DNA of 64,000 bases from Linnemannia hyalina (lineage: Eukaryota; Mortierellomycota; Mortierellomycetes; Mortierellales; Mortierellaceae): NCBI GenBank assembly GCA_019671135.1, contig JAHRHY010000003.1, positions 1,798,001-1,862,000 on the forward strand. The letters run 5' to 3'. Below, in pieces: positions 1 to 11,070 of the stretch. The notes under the pieces are model-generated. The model was not told the DNA's origin and made no database searches. It saw only the letters and a program-made list of their open reading frames with translations. Within the stretch, counting starts at the first letter, position 1. Each line of letters starts with the position of its first letter. A program made the translations under genes and the position numbers.

Positions 1-917
1 TTGCGCGGTATATTGATCCTGTGGATCCAGACTGGTCGATATAGAAGAGGAGACCGTTGCCGTAGTTGTTTGCGTCTGGAGCGATGGCGCCCACCGTCAG
101 GAGCGGTTCAGAGCCCACAATGGTCAGACTGGACAGAGGAGGAACAAATGAAATGGAATGGATGGGGAGAGCCACACAGAGGGGAGCGAGGGAGTACAAA
201 AAATACAATGCAGACAAAGAGGCAGGAAAGAGAAAAGAGAAAAGAGAAAAGACAAAAGACAAAAGACAAAAGACAATGAGTAAAGGGAAAGTTGTTCCTG
301 TTTTCCTGATTGATTGGCTAATTGCGCTTTGCTTATTAAAATTCAGGCACATACACTCTAAGCGAAAAAAACACTCACTCTTTTGATCCTGCCTCACTCC
401 TGCTTCCAATGCGGAGGTACTGCCATGTCTTGGGTTGACCTCCAGCCCTGGCTACGAACCAATTCCAACCATTTGTTGAACCCACAGGACTGAACATCTT
501 GGGAGTCAAAAAGTTCGAGGCTGCTTCGGTGGTCGTCTCAAAGGTTACCCAGGTGCCATTGGGGTAGAATTGTGTCTGGACACCGTTCCCGAACTGGACG
601 ATTGTAATGGACGGAGGAAAAGAAGGGACAGGTGTAAGTGCAGGGGCGGTTGTGTTGGTGGCGGGGGGAGGAGAGGGTTGAGAGGAAGGAGTGTCGCCTA
701 AGTATGGATAGCAGCCTAGACTGGAACTGGCATCCCAACTAGCCTCGGTGGAAGTGGAGGTTGAAGAGACGAGTTTTGAAGTGGGGGCGAGGGGATCGGA
801 GAGGTTGATGAGATGTGCTTCGAGTGTGCCGGGTTTGGGGACGCCGAACAGGAAGGCGTTCTGGCCAGCGCTGTCGGGGGCGATACAGGAAGAGATGAAG
901 GTAGGAAGGTCGGCCAT
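1..917 (-). CDS. unrecognised protein, 5' part of a spliced gene running off the window
   Basis: Exon 1 is 917-379 and a second exon runs from 128 to the window edge. The 250-bp intron (378-129) has a GTGAGT donor and a CTGTCCAG acceptor, and the frame continues across it with an Asp codon split by the junction. The protein starts MADLPTFISS with no signal peptide. It has a Pro/Thr/Ser-rich stretch near residues 75-100, then a Trp- and Gly-rich part (GWNWFVARAGG), and the second exon reads LLTVGAIAPDANNYGNGLLF. Alternating hydrophobic strands and Gly turns suggest a beta-rich, perhaps beta-propeller, fold. I do not recognise the family, and the propeller idea is an impression only. The start is the first ATG in this frame. 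The C-terminus is outside the window. Confidence 0.7.
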
Positions 918-2128
918 CAGCGGTTGGAAGGGTGGTCGAAGGAGGCAGGGGAGGGGGTGGTTGCCATGGGGCGAGGAAAGGGGCCTCTAGGTGACAGTAT
1001 CTGTGAGAAGAAGAATGTGGGAGGAATAAGAGGGGTAGGGTGGAGGTAAGGACAGGGGGAAGAGGGAGAGAGGGAATGGTGGAAGAGAGAGAGAGAGAGA
1101 GTGAAGGACCTGAGATAAATTAAAAAGAGACAAGAAAAATGAAGGAATTGAAGAAGGAGGATGAATTGCAAGGCCGTACGAGAGAGGAGAGAAAAGAAGA
1201 ATTGAGCTTCGAGTGCCACCACCCTTCATCCATTCATTGATTCAAATCGGGATACACACCCAGAAAAAACACACAGAGTGAAGTGCGGAAAGTGACAAAA
1301 AAAATGTCGACCGCTGAGAGCACCACCATCACTCGTCCCTTCCGGCTGTTCATCCCCAGTCCAGTCAAGCTAGCACATCGGTGTTCAAATAAACAATGCA
1401 CAAAGAGCTCCAAAGGAAAAAAAAATGCAAAGAAGTACTGTAGATGAGAGGGTGCACCGACAACAAATCTTTGATTGCCAATCTAAGAACCAGTTAGCCA
1501 TTACCAATTTGAATTCAACACCATACCGAATGAAGTGAACAATGTTGACTTAGTACACTTTCTAATTAGACCTGTGCAACCAACGGCCTCATTTAAAGCT
1601 TTCAGTTGCGGAAGTACCCCAGCTCATTATCGTCAATTGAAGGAAGGAAAGTGGACACCACGGGGTCAATAATGGCACCGGGGCAACGCTTCATGACCAA
1701 CTCTTGTCGCATGAGTACGCAAGAACAGTGCAGGGATCTCGACGCAACCCATCCAAAACACCCCCAAATAGAAAAAAAAGAAAAATAGAAATGCGTAAGA
1801 GAGGAAAAGCGATCCAGGCTCACAACAAAATACACCTCCTCATCTCTCTCTCTCTCTCTTTCTCTCAGAAGAAGCAAGAGGAAAACCCCACTCAGCTGCA
1901 TGTTTTCTAAAAGGCAGTGCGCTCTTTCTTACCGGAACTTGAATATTGTTCCTGGAACATGCTGTCGACTAGAACAGCGCCGATGGATTAATGAAAGATA
2001 GACCAGCCAAGAATTTTCAGCATGTTGCTCAAAGGAGGGCAATGGATACGGACAGAAAATAAAAAGGGAAAAGAATAATGGCCAAAGATCGTGCAGAAGC
2101 AAATATAATAGCACTCTCGGTCATTTTT
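918..2128. other. intergenic region with C/T-rich tracts and an orphan coding-like block
   Basis: On the minus strand, 920-1230 is strongly pyrimidine-rich and probably holds the leader and promoter of the gene at 1-917. CT/GA microsatellites lie near 1088-1101 and 1840-1866. A short open block at 1602-1712 on the minus strand is listed separately. Nothing else recognisable was seen. Confidence 0.5.
1602..1712 (-). other. short coding-like block (36 codons), possible exon or gene remnant
   Basis: The minus strand reads MRQELVMKRCPGAI and ends DDNELGYFRN before a TGA, with codon choice like the window's real exons. About 220 bp upstream, 1968-1933 is flanked by a CTAG acceptor and a GTAAGA donor, which would suit a small preceding exon. 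I could not join the pieces into one convincing frame. It may be the end of an unrecognised gene, a relic or chance. Confidence 0.2.
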
Positions 2129-5100
2129 TTACTGCTGTCTATTTCTGCGCTCAAATTCCTCTCGAGTCATCATTGGCTTTGAGACCTGAGGTGGGAAGAA
2201 AGGAGGGTTCATAGGAAGTCCTGCAAGAATGAACGTAGGAAGATGGCGTAGTTAGAGACATGTACGAGTAAAAAGAGATTGCCAAGTCACCCAGAACTAT
2301 CGTAATCAACCTAACTTACCATGGTGGGGCATGCCGTTCATAGGGTGGCCAAAGTTGTTAGGCACGAAGTGGTTGGGGCCAGGACCAGGGCCCATTCCAG
2401 GCATGGGGCGAGGTGGAGGAGGTCCACCAGGACCACGGTGCATCAGCATCTCCACAGGATTCATCGGGAACATGCCAGGATGCATAGGCGCACCAAAAGG
2501 AGGCATTCCTACCATCTGACCGGGGTGTGGGGGCATAAAGTCGCCAGGCCCGCTCACATGCATCTGCTGGCTGAAAGGAGGCATCTGTTGCCCGAAAGGA
2601 GGGGGAACTCCTTGGGGTGGGCGCTGCATGGGCATGCCGTGGAAGAATCCTTGAGGGTCGTTCTCCATACCATGACCATGTCCGCCCATGGGTGAAGGAC
2701 CGCCGTTGGGGAACATGGGCCCCATCCTCGGATCCATCGCGGGTGAATGAAGCATAGGTCCAGGGCCCTGACTGTAGGGCCCAAAGTTTTTGTTCATTTG
2801 CTGCTGTGGAACCTGAGGCGACTGTGATTGCTGCTGCAAAGGCGGGAGCTGTTGCTGTTGCTGCGGCTGATGCTGCTGTGGTTGGTGAGAAGGAGGCCCC
2901 TGTTGAGCAGGTTGAGCAACCTGTGCATTAAATTGGCGAGGACTGTTCACCGATGGTGATGAGAGCGATGGGCTTGAGCCGCCTCCATTGGTGCTGGAAC
3001 CGTTGGCAGAGCCGAGGGGTCGGATCAGTGGAGAAGCGGATTTCTGTCCATCAGTCTTCCCGCTCAATTGGCGGTACACCGAGGTAGGAATACCGCCGCC
3101 AAAAGCTACTTGAACAGGTCGTGGTGTTGGGCGGGGCGCCTCTGTCGCAGGTGCAGTGGCAGTAGTAGAAGTCGCGGTGAATGTCATGGAGGTTATTGTC
3201 GTGGGTGTGACTGTTGTCGTGGGTGTAATCGTAGTGGATGTAGAAGAAGGTGCTGTAGGTGTCTGTCCTGCTGCGTTCTCGGAAGGAGCAACGGAGGGGA
3301 TTGCTTGGGTGGTATTCAATGGCACTGCGGCCTCATTAGATCCCATCATCAGCGTGTCAAGGAGTGTTGCCGGCTTGGTTTGGTAAGATACAATGGAGGG
3401 GTCCTGGAATGCTGCAGACAATCCTGGAGGTGCGTTGAGTTTTGGTTGGTTGGAAGGAGCTGGTCCATCCTGTCCCTTAGGAAGCGTCGCGGGCCGAGAG
3501 CTCACTGGACTCAAGGACGCCAGTGACTCTGGGTTGCTAACAGGAGGCTAACAAAAATTACGCCAATGGCTTATGGTGAGTGTGCAGTTTCTTTTCTGTC
3601 TGCAAGGTGCTGGCCGCAGTACCATTTGGGTGAATAAATTACCTTGGAAAGAGCAGCCATAATCTTGCTGAATCCAAATGCGTCATCCGATAGTTCATTC
3701 ATATCGTCAAGCTTGGCAGGAGGAGATTGGGCTCCCTTCATGGATTGAAGAATCTCGGCTTCTGAGGGCATACGGCCCAATGGTGGAGGGGCCGATGCTG
3801 CAGCAGAGTTTGGCGCATGAGACTGGAAGAGCTGATCAAGGGACAGCTGCTTTCCTGGCATGTCGTTGTTTGACCTAGGCTGCTCTGGTTCCTTGGCGGG
3901 TTCTGGTTCATCCTCAGCAAAGAAACGCGCAAATCGCGAGCCATCCGTCTTTCGAGCTGGCTTTTGTTGCAAGGGATCTTCTGCTGTGGAAGCTGCGATC
4001 GTATGCTGAGACAGAAACTTGTCAAACGCCGTCGATGCGTCGAAAGGCTTGCTGAGATCAATTCCTCCAGGGCTGAAGAACATGTCGATATCCTGGATGG
4101 GCTCGTTGGATAGCATTGACCGACCAAGAGATTTTTCCAATGTTGGTGTGCCTTTTGCATCACCAGTCGTCTTATCGTCGTCACCAGTCTGAGCCCCAGG
4201 ACCACCTGACCTCCATGAAGAACTGCTGTCGGCTCTCGAGGGACCTTTAGGATCAGCTCTGCTCTGGCCTTGGTTCAGCTCCTTTTCCTTCTCTCGGCGT
4301 TCGTGCTCCTTCATGCGTGCCTTCCAGGCTTGGATGTCGTCCACAAATGCTGGTTGGTCGCCTCCATCATATCCTTCTTTCGCCGCTCCATCCGAGTCAG
4401 GATTGTAGCTCATCCACTCAGGCGCATCAGAACGCTGAACTCGAGAGTTGAGACCCACACCACTGCCGCCATTGCCATTGCTGAGAAGCGGGTTGTTGGA
4501 TGATGACATCATATGTCCAGAGGTCCTTGTCGTGGTTGCTCCGCCCATTCTTGAGCCTGGTAGACTTGTTGGTTGTCTTGAGCCTGTACATATTCATAAT
4601 GCGATTACTCCTGTATTAGTTAAGAAGAGCAACGTTTGCTGAGCGTTCGATAATGATAGGGTAGCAATGTTTCTATGAAGTAGATTGCATACCTGTTAAG
4701 GATGAGTTGTTGCCTCGGGGTGCGTCCATTCGTCGCCTCTCCATGCCACTCAGCAGCCCGGTGATATCCTTTGGCGTGACCTTGGGGAGTTTGTGAGAAG
4801 ACAGCTTTTCAATTGTTTCGCGACCAAATCCTTGCTCCAGAATGCTGGGTGGCCCGCGAGGGGTACGGCCTTCTCTGGGAGTCTATAAATCACCAAGGAG
4901 AGACCCAGTCCATGATTAGTCCACATTGCTCTCTTCCGAGATCGATTAAGCTGTTGTAGCATGGTGTCCAAGTAAGAGCCTGTGCCTGATCATGACTTGC
5001 CTCTAACGACTTTTTGAATCCTGAGAGACCATCGTCCGACCTCTTCAATCCTCCCAGTGACGAGGACGCAAAGCTCATTTTTGGAGGACCGAGGACGATA

Positions 5101-5738
5101 CGGTCTAAAAGTGTTACGATACAAGATCACGCAGTAAGAGGAGAGTGGTGGGAGTCAGTTGGTTGATCACTGCCATGTCCATATTATGTATTCAATACAG
5201 CATGTGGTAGAGGCCGTTCTTGTTACCTGGCATGGTTGATTTGCTAGTGGGGGGCGTTGGCAACAAAGAGAAATGGAAACGTGAGTGAGCCAGGGGCGGT
5301 AATAAGAAAGTCGTCGATCGATTAACAAACGCATGTCCTCCGTGTTATTTTTTTTGTTGATATTGCAAGAGGGGCGAGCTCATCATGGGAAACATACCTT
5401 GGCACCTTGCGGCCACCATTGTTCAGTTCTGGCTCCTCTTTCACAATTTCACTAATATCGAGCAAGCGCAAGTGATGATAGGTCAGTCTAACTGGATGTT
5501 AAAGACACCTATGAGAGGATGGCATGTGCTATTGACAAAGTGAAGTCCCTCAAGCAGGATGATCAACTTACCCGAACCATTCGCTAGTAGGAGGAAGAGC
5601 CTCTGGTCTCTGGACAAGAGGACTCTCCGCGCACGCCATGAGGAACTCGCGCGAATACCGGATAACAGAGTCAGCTTCTGTGTTGAGTCCATCCTGCGTC
5701 TCCGTCGGTTGTAGTTGTTCTGGTGCTCTGGAGCTCAT
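2129..5738 (-). CDS. eIF4E-binding protein of the 4E-T type
   Basis: Eight exons in transcript order: 5738-5572, 5451-5398, 5244-5228 (17 nt), 5104-5001, 4882-4693, 4583-3643, 3547-2320, 2220-2129, coding about 930 aa. Near the N-terminus, Y28-S-R-E-F-L33-M34 matches the canonical eIF4E-binding motif YxxxxL-phi and is followed by a charged SPLVQRPEALPP segment, as in metazoan 4E-T. Further on are GSRFARFF, LSLDQLFQS and GRMPSEAEILQSM, short motifs of the kind conserved in this family, then a long Pro/Gln/Met/Gly-rich low-complexity region and the end TREEFERRNRQQ. 4E-T proteins bind eIF4E, repress translation and act in P-bodies. Intron 4 appears to be GC-AG. The start at 5738 has A at -3; an in-frame ATG at 5798 is possible. 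The gene is divergent to eIF4E at 6840. Confidence 0.85.
4883..5000 (-). other. GC-AG intron in the 4E-T-like gene
   Basis: The minus-strand junction reads GAG|GCAAGT at the donor and TTTATAG|ACT at the acceptor, both phase 0. No GT donor in reach keeps the frame with the downstream exon starting TPREGRTPRG. GCAAGT after AG is the usual context of the rare GC-AG intron class. Confidence 0.65.
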
Positions 5739-6347
5739 AGTCAATACGAGCGGGCGTCTGTCCATCAGGACGGAGGAGCGAGGAGGTAAGAGTTGCATTC
5801 GTTAGGTCAGGGCATTGTATTGCGTGGGACACATCATTGCACAGAGTGGTCCATTGGGTGTTGCTCATGTTCCTGACTCTTGGCAACTGTTCTTCAGTCG
5901 TTCCTGACGATGCAAGCATAAAGAGATTGGTGTGTCTGCTAGGCGAGGTGTGTATGAGGCTGACACGATGCGAGGTCATTCCTGGCTAGCAGAGTAAGTA
6001 GGGGAGCGAGTATCAAGGCTGGGTGTGGTCCTTATTCTGGCGAACAATGGCGATCAGGCTAGGTAGGTGGTTGCTGGTTGGTTGTGGTGTGAGTTGGATG
6101 GACAATGTACCTTTTTAAGGCCGAGTGTGGTCTTGTGTGCGTGTGCTTTAGACTGTGAGTATGGGTATGAGAGTGTTGATGATATGTCTGTAGTTGTTGT
6201 TATGTGGGCAGTTTGAAGGAAGGAAAGCGATGGAGAAGGGGAAGAAGAAAGAGAGAAGGGGAGAGAAGGGGAAATAAGGGGAGACGAGACTTTGCTTGGA
6301 GAATAAAAGAAGCGGCCTTGAGTGGTGTCTCCAAAGCAAGGTCAACG

Positions 6348-6355
6348 TGACGTCA
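6348..6355. promoter_or_regulatory. palindromic CRE-like site TGACGTCA
   Basis: A perfect 8-bp ATF/CREB-type palindrome sits 19 bp upstream of a TATA-like box and about 490 bp before the eIF4E ATG. Its position between divergent genes means it could act on both. Binding is inferred from the motif only. Confidence 0.45.
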
Positions 6356-6373
6356 CTCAGTCCCGATTTGACT

Positions 6374-6381
6374 TATAAAAT
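6374..6381 (+). promoter_or_regulatory. TATA-like box of eIF4E
   Basis: The sequence TATAAAAT lies just after the CRE-like palindrome and just before the C/T-rich leader of eIF4E, the expected place for a core promoter. Confidence 0.45.
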
Positions 6382-6839
6382 AACCCCCAATGCGACTGCA
6401 CTGTTTTTTCTCTTTGTCATTTTTTCATTGTTTTCTTTTCACCTCCCTTTGTCACTATCCTCCTCTTCTTCCCTTCGTCCACGTCTCTTCCTCCCCTCCC
6501 TCCCTTTCCCTTCCCATCTTCGCACTCGACTCTTTCACACACTTACGTCTCCCTCCCTCTTTCTCTCCCAACAACCACCCTTCTCCTTTTCACTCACTCT
6601 CTCTCTCTCTCCTCTCCTCTCCCTTTCCAGAGCAACTAACACATTCCAAATCACCTGTCTTCATTTCTTTTCTTTTCTTTTCTTTTTTCTTTGCTGTTTT
6701 CTTTTGTTTCACCTATTGCATTTCTCTCTTGTTCTTTTTCTTGTCGTTCATATATACTTTGCATTCACATTCCTATCCCCATACAGACACAACACCAAAC
6801 ACTCCCTCTCTCTCTTTCCTACCTTTGTAACTTTCCACC

Positions 6840-8128
6840 ATGGCTCAAAGCGACAACCTTGCTGTGCCCTCCGGCGACAAATACGTCACCGTCTTTAACG
6901 ATCCCGTCAACTTCAACGCAAAACACCCTCTTAACAACTCATGGACCCTCTGGTTCGATAACCCCGGCAAAAAATCAAACGCCAACAACTGGGAGCAGTC
7001 CCTCAAGGAACTCATCACCTTTGACACCGTCGAGGACTTTTGGGGGTAAGTTTTTTTGTCGGTTGCACAACCGCAAAATAACAACGAAGAAAAGACCGTA
7101 GCAGAAGGATTGATCAATGGCATATTCAAGGAGACAGAAAAAAGTAGAAAATGAACACACAGGACGCAGGATGACTCCGTTGCGGATCGATGAAGCCAGT
7201 AGACGAATAGAGAGGGAGAAAGTGATAGAAGAACTATCTCTATGCGGATCCCCTTTCTCACCGCGTACACGATCGACTCCATGGATTTTCTATCGCCAAC
7301 ATACTTCCATGTCTTCACTTACACCGACAGCTTCTTTCCCGACGGTTTATCAGGAAATCTCAAACTAACCTAATATCTTATGCTTCTGCCTCTCTTTTCT
7401 TCTGTACGTGATCGCTGCGCATAGTGTTTACAACAACATCATGAAGACCTGCGACCTTTCGATCAGCTCCAACTACCATCTGTTCAAGCATGGAATCAAG
7501 CCCATGTGGGAGGACCCCGCCAACAAGCACGGAGGAAAGTGGAGCATTCAGCTTCCCCGCAATAAGACCATGAACGATATTGACAACATTTGGCTCTATA
7601 CGGTACGGACGACCTCTTAACACTCCTTGTTCTTCCGTTGAAGTGGGATCTGCAGTGCAAGGATGCAGAGCAGAAAAACAGAGACACTTCGAACTGACAG
7701 CAGCCTTTTTTAATCTTATTATTCTAGATGTTGGCCTGTATCGGAGAGGCTTTCGAGTATGAAAACGAAGTATGTGGCGTTGTTGTGTCGGTTCGCAAGG
7801 GCTTTTTCAGGATAGCATTGTGGACCCGCACCGCAGACAACCAAGATATGGCCATGAGCATTGGGTAAGTCGCAAGTGGCACACGGATTTCTACAATACC
7901 CTTTGCTTTGTTTTTCTGTTCTTGTTATCTCTTGATCCGGAAGATACATTTTGATTGTGGTCGTTTTTATCCAGACATTTGTTTTCGGAGCGCTGATTAT
8001 GATTTTCTTTTTTTTCGTCTTATATGCGTTCTAGTCGCACTCTCAAAAAGTCGATCAATGTTGACGGACAGTTCGAGTTCCAGCCTCACCACGAGACAAA
8101 GACCAGTGGCAAGCCCTGGACCGTGTAA
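6840..8128 (+). CDS. translation initiation factor eIF4E (mRNA cap-binding protein)
   Basis: Four exons, 6840-7045, 7425-7602, 7728-7864 and 8035-8128, encode 204 aa, close to the usual 200-217. The ATG sits in CCACCATGG. Cap-stacking tryptophans correspond to W51 (NNWEQSL) and W97 (KPMWED), with the guanine-binding E98 directly after W97. W160 (IALWTRT) matches the third cap-site Trp, and K/R residues at 151-156 match the phosphate contacts. The dorsal surface W68 (TVEDFWGVYN), which receives YxxxxL-phi ligands, is intact. The protein recognises the m7G cap and recruits eIF4G for translation. The gene is head-to-head with a gene for a predicted eIF4E-binding protein. Confidence 0.97.
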
Positions 8129-8608
8129 AATACATCTACTACAACCCAATTCACCTACCGCAGAACGAAGAAATGGCCAGGAGCTGACATGGTCAGGGTC
8201 TTTTTTTCTTTTTTTTCTTTCTCGCAAAAACATAGTTTACTTCCATAGTTATTGCTGAAGCAAAAGAAACAACATCCAAAAGCGAAATTGTCCTTTTTAG
8301 AGCTACTTTGCTATTGTGAATGATCATTTATCACGCAGATCTGTTTTGTTGTTGTCCGTGTTCAGACACCCGTCCAATCCTTGCATGGGCTTTTCGTTCA
8401 TTTGTTCACCCTTAGAGCACACGGTCCATGAGTCCTGTGCTCGCTCGTGACATTCAGTATGACCAGAAGCAAAGCAACCAACATTCAAATGAAAACAAAT
8501 GAAAAAAAGCAATGTTCGGACCTCAAAAAGGCAGCCTTTATTTAATAGACAGCAAGGAGAGTTTTAGAAAGGGGGGGGATGAAACGGACGACCAAGTGTT
8601 TAAAACAC
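8129..8608. other. convergent 3' regions of eIF4E and eS4
   Basis: The stretch holds the two 3' UTRs. A minus-strand AATAAA near 8538-8543 would serve the eS4 transcript. No coding region was seen. Confidence 0.6.
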
Positions 8609-10513
8609 TTAGTTGGCAGCGCGACGGCGGTCACGCTCCTCAGCAATGGTGAGCTTGACACCCTTGTTCTTGGGGAGAGAAACCCAAGGCTTGTTGCCCT
8701 CACCAATGACGAAAACGTTGGAGAGACGGGTGGCGAACTGGCGGTCGAGAACATCCTTGATGTGGACGATATCGAAGCCTCCGACGTGACGCTCACGGTG
8801 GGTGATGACACCGACACGACCGGTGTTGCGACCACCGGTGACCATGGCGACGTTGCCGACCTCGAACTTGATGTACTCGTTGAACTTGCCAGTCTCCAAG
8901 TCAAGCTTGACGGTGTCGTTGACCTTGATCAAGGGGTCGGGGTAGCGGAGGGTGCGGCCGTCGTGGGTGACAACGAATGGGATACCCTTGGCACCGAGCT
9001 GAACCTTCTTGACCTTGCACAACTTGTACTTGGCCTCCTCGGCGGTGATACGGTGGACGGTGAAGCGACCCTTGGTATCGTAGACGAGACGGAAGTTCTC
9101 ACCGGTCTTCTCGATGGTGATGGCATCCATGAAACCAGCGGGGAAGGTCGAGTCAGTGCGGACCTTGTTGTCGACCTTGACGAGACGCTGCATAAGGATC
9201 GACTGAACCTCCTTGCCGTTGAGAGCGTACTTCAGACGGTTGCGCATCAAGATGACGAGGGGCAAGCACTCGCGGAGCTTATGGGGACCAGCGGTAGGTC
9301 TGGGGGCCTACAGAGATGTATATTTGTCCGGGAAAGAGGGACAGGCATGTGAGTAAGAGAGGAATTGGAACTCTTGATCGAGCTGTCATATTCGGTACGG
9401 TTTGTGGAGCAGCTGAGGTCGATCATTGTTGTGTTGTTGCAAAAATCTCCATGACTGCATTGGTGGCGTCGAACAGACTACTGCTTAAGCTTGGCCTGCC
9501 ATGAAGGCGTCGCTGGGGGCGTTTGCTGGTGGTCTGTCGAAAAGAGTGGTGTTGGGCAGTTCTCATCCAGGTAAGGGTGAAGGTGTGTGTTGCAACTGGC
9601 TTCTGCGTCCGAAAGGAAAAGAGAGATAATGGTCGGCTTCAGCCTGACAACAGTCTCTCTCCGTTCACGCTGTCGAGTCAACCCGTGTGTGTGGTCTCAT
9701 CCAAAGTCGCACCAGAAAGAAGTGTTGGATCCTGAGGGCTGCATCACACTCCTAGTGTCTCCCGCTCTGTCCAGTCAAAAGAAAAGGTCGACGCTCTCTC
9801 TGAAGGAAAGGTACTGCATAGGCCTGGCTCACATACATAAGTGCCGGTAAGCTTGTCCAGCATCCAGTGCTTGGGAGCATTGAGGCGCTTCAAGTGCTTT
9901 TTGGGTCCACGAGCCTAGATTCAAAAACAAAGTGATCATAATAACAGGTTAGAAAAAAAAAACTCTTTTCTCCGATGTCTGTTTCCTCCGTGTTTGTGAT
10001 CTGTCACATCGACGGTCGCTTGTCAAGATCCCTGCCAGGCAAAGGAAGGCTCCTTCCAGTTTACAGGGGGAAAAAAACCATCAGGTCTTTTTTGTTGGTT
10101 GCAGGTTCGAGGTCAAGTATTGATGTAGGTCGAGGTGCAGTTCAGCGTGCTCCTGTTGGTCGGCAACGGCGTTTCATCCTCCTGTCTGTTGAACTGATCC
10201 ATTTCGTCTAGATCCCTCCCTCCCAATCTTGTCATTAAGACGATTAGCTCTCAAGGGAACCATCGTTCAACAAGAATAACCGATATATCGTGAACTTTCT
10301 TTCGACAGGACGGTAAGATGGGTAGGGATGATCCGGATGTCGATGAAATGGCTAATGGGGCTCGCTTGGCGGTTGGTGGAGACCGATGGATGTGTTGCTG
10401 GGTATTTGTTGGTAGATGCTGGCATCCATGGCTTCTATTGCTGGTTGAAGGGATCCCTGTGCTCTGATTGGCTGAGACACGGTTTGATTTCCTGCTCCAT
10501 CCGCAATTACCAT
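8609..10513 (-). CDS. RPS4: 40S ribosomal protein eS4 (RPS4)
   Basis: Coding exons are 10513-10511 (ATG only), 9914-9837 and 9307-8609, giving 259 aa against about 261 for the family. The second exon reads [20 protein letters not shown], an almost universal eS4 start. The third begins [20 protein letters not shown] and carries the S4 RNA-binding and KOW-like parts ([28 protein letters not shown]). A first exon holding only the initiator codon is common in ribosomal protein genes. The chosen ATG is followed directly by a GTAATT donor. Introns 1 and 2 are long for this window (596 and 529 bp). The placement of exon 1 is less certain than the rest. The protein is part of the small ribosomal subunit. 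Confidence 0.95.
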
Positions 10514-11070
10514 TTTGAAGTGAAAGAGGGTTCGAGTAGCTGGGCAGACCACCGATCTTTTTATTATTCATATTCTAATAGGAAAAATGTGACTTTCTTT
10601 TCCATTTTTCTATCCTATCTCTCTGCTGGAGAACTTGATCGTCCATGACGGATACTCCCTAGGCCTCACCTAGGTCTGGTGCTGAAAACAATTTGCGAAG
10701 GCGTTCTCTATGCGGATCAGTGAAACAGCACATCATATTCGCTTTTCCCGCAAACAATGCGTTCAAAATGCAACTCATCTTCTATTATTTTCTTTTATTC
10801 TCTTTCCTCACTTTTCTCCTCATTTTTCCCGGCTACTCAAGTTCTACAAGGTAAGCAACCCACTATGAGCTTCTCTTTCCACTTGTTTTCCCTTCACCTT
10901 TCCCCTCTACTCTTCTCTTCTCGCCACTCCTTCGTACACTTTCCATCTTGCTTCCCTTACACTGTTGACCTTTTGCCACCCTATCCAGCACCTATCTTCA
11001 ATGCATCTCGCCCTGAACATCGCCGTTATAATGTGCATCCCATTCAGCAAAACATCCATGAGGCCAGGAA
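10514..11070. other. divergent interval between eS4 and the tentative small membrane protein
   Basis: It holds the eS4 promoter side and, on the plus strand, a C/T-rich leader from about 10780 to 10990. A GTAAGC donor at 10851 could belong to a leader intron of the plus-strand gene. An ATG at 10757 opens a low-complexity frame that I do not take as coding. Confidence 0.4.
10658..10674. promoter_or_regulatory. paired CCTAGG palindromes upstream of eS4
   Basis: Two CCTAGG palindromes, 10658-10663 and 10669-10674, lie 11 bp apart about 145 bp upstream of the proposed eS4 ATG, in the divergent interval with the next gene. They could be binding sites. No factor is assigned. Confidence 0.25.

Larger units (their letters stand above)
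5739..6839. promoter_or_regulatory. shared divergent promoter region of 4E-T-like gene and eIF4E
   Basis: This 1.1-kb interval separates two divergent genes whose products should bind each other. It holds a full palindromic CRE-type site and a TATA-like box for the eIF4E side. About 450 nt of strongly C/T-biased sequence (6390-6839) precedes the eIF4E ATG, with TC repeats and runs of TTTTC. The minus-strand side (5980-6290) is C/T-rich when read on that strand and probably holds the other leader. Confidence 0.6.

Noticed and set aside
6296..6898. 200-codon open frame in the eIF4E leader
   Set aside because: It is translated C/T-rich leader (Ser/Leu/Phe-rich) and runs out of frame into the eIF4E exon.
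8579..9352. 257-codon plus-strand open frame opposite eS4
   Set aside because: Same antisense effect of codon bias; the minus strand encodes an unmistakable ribosomal protein.
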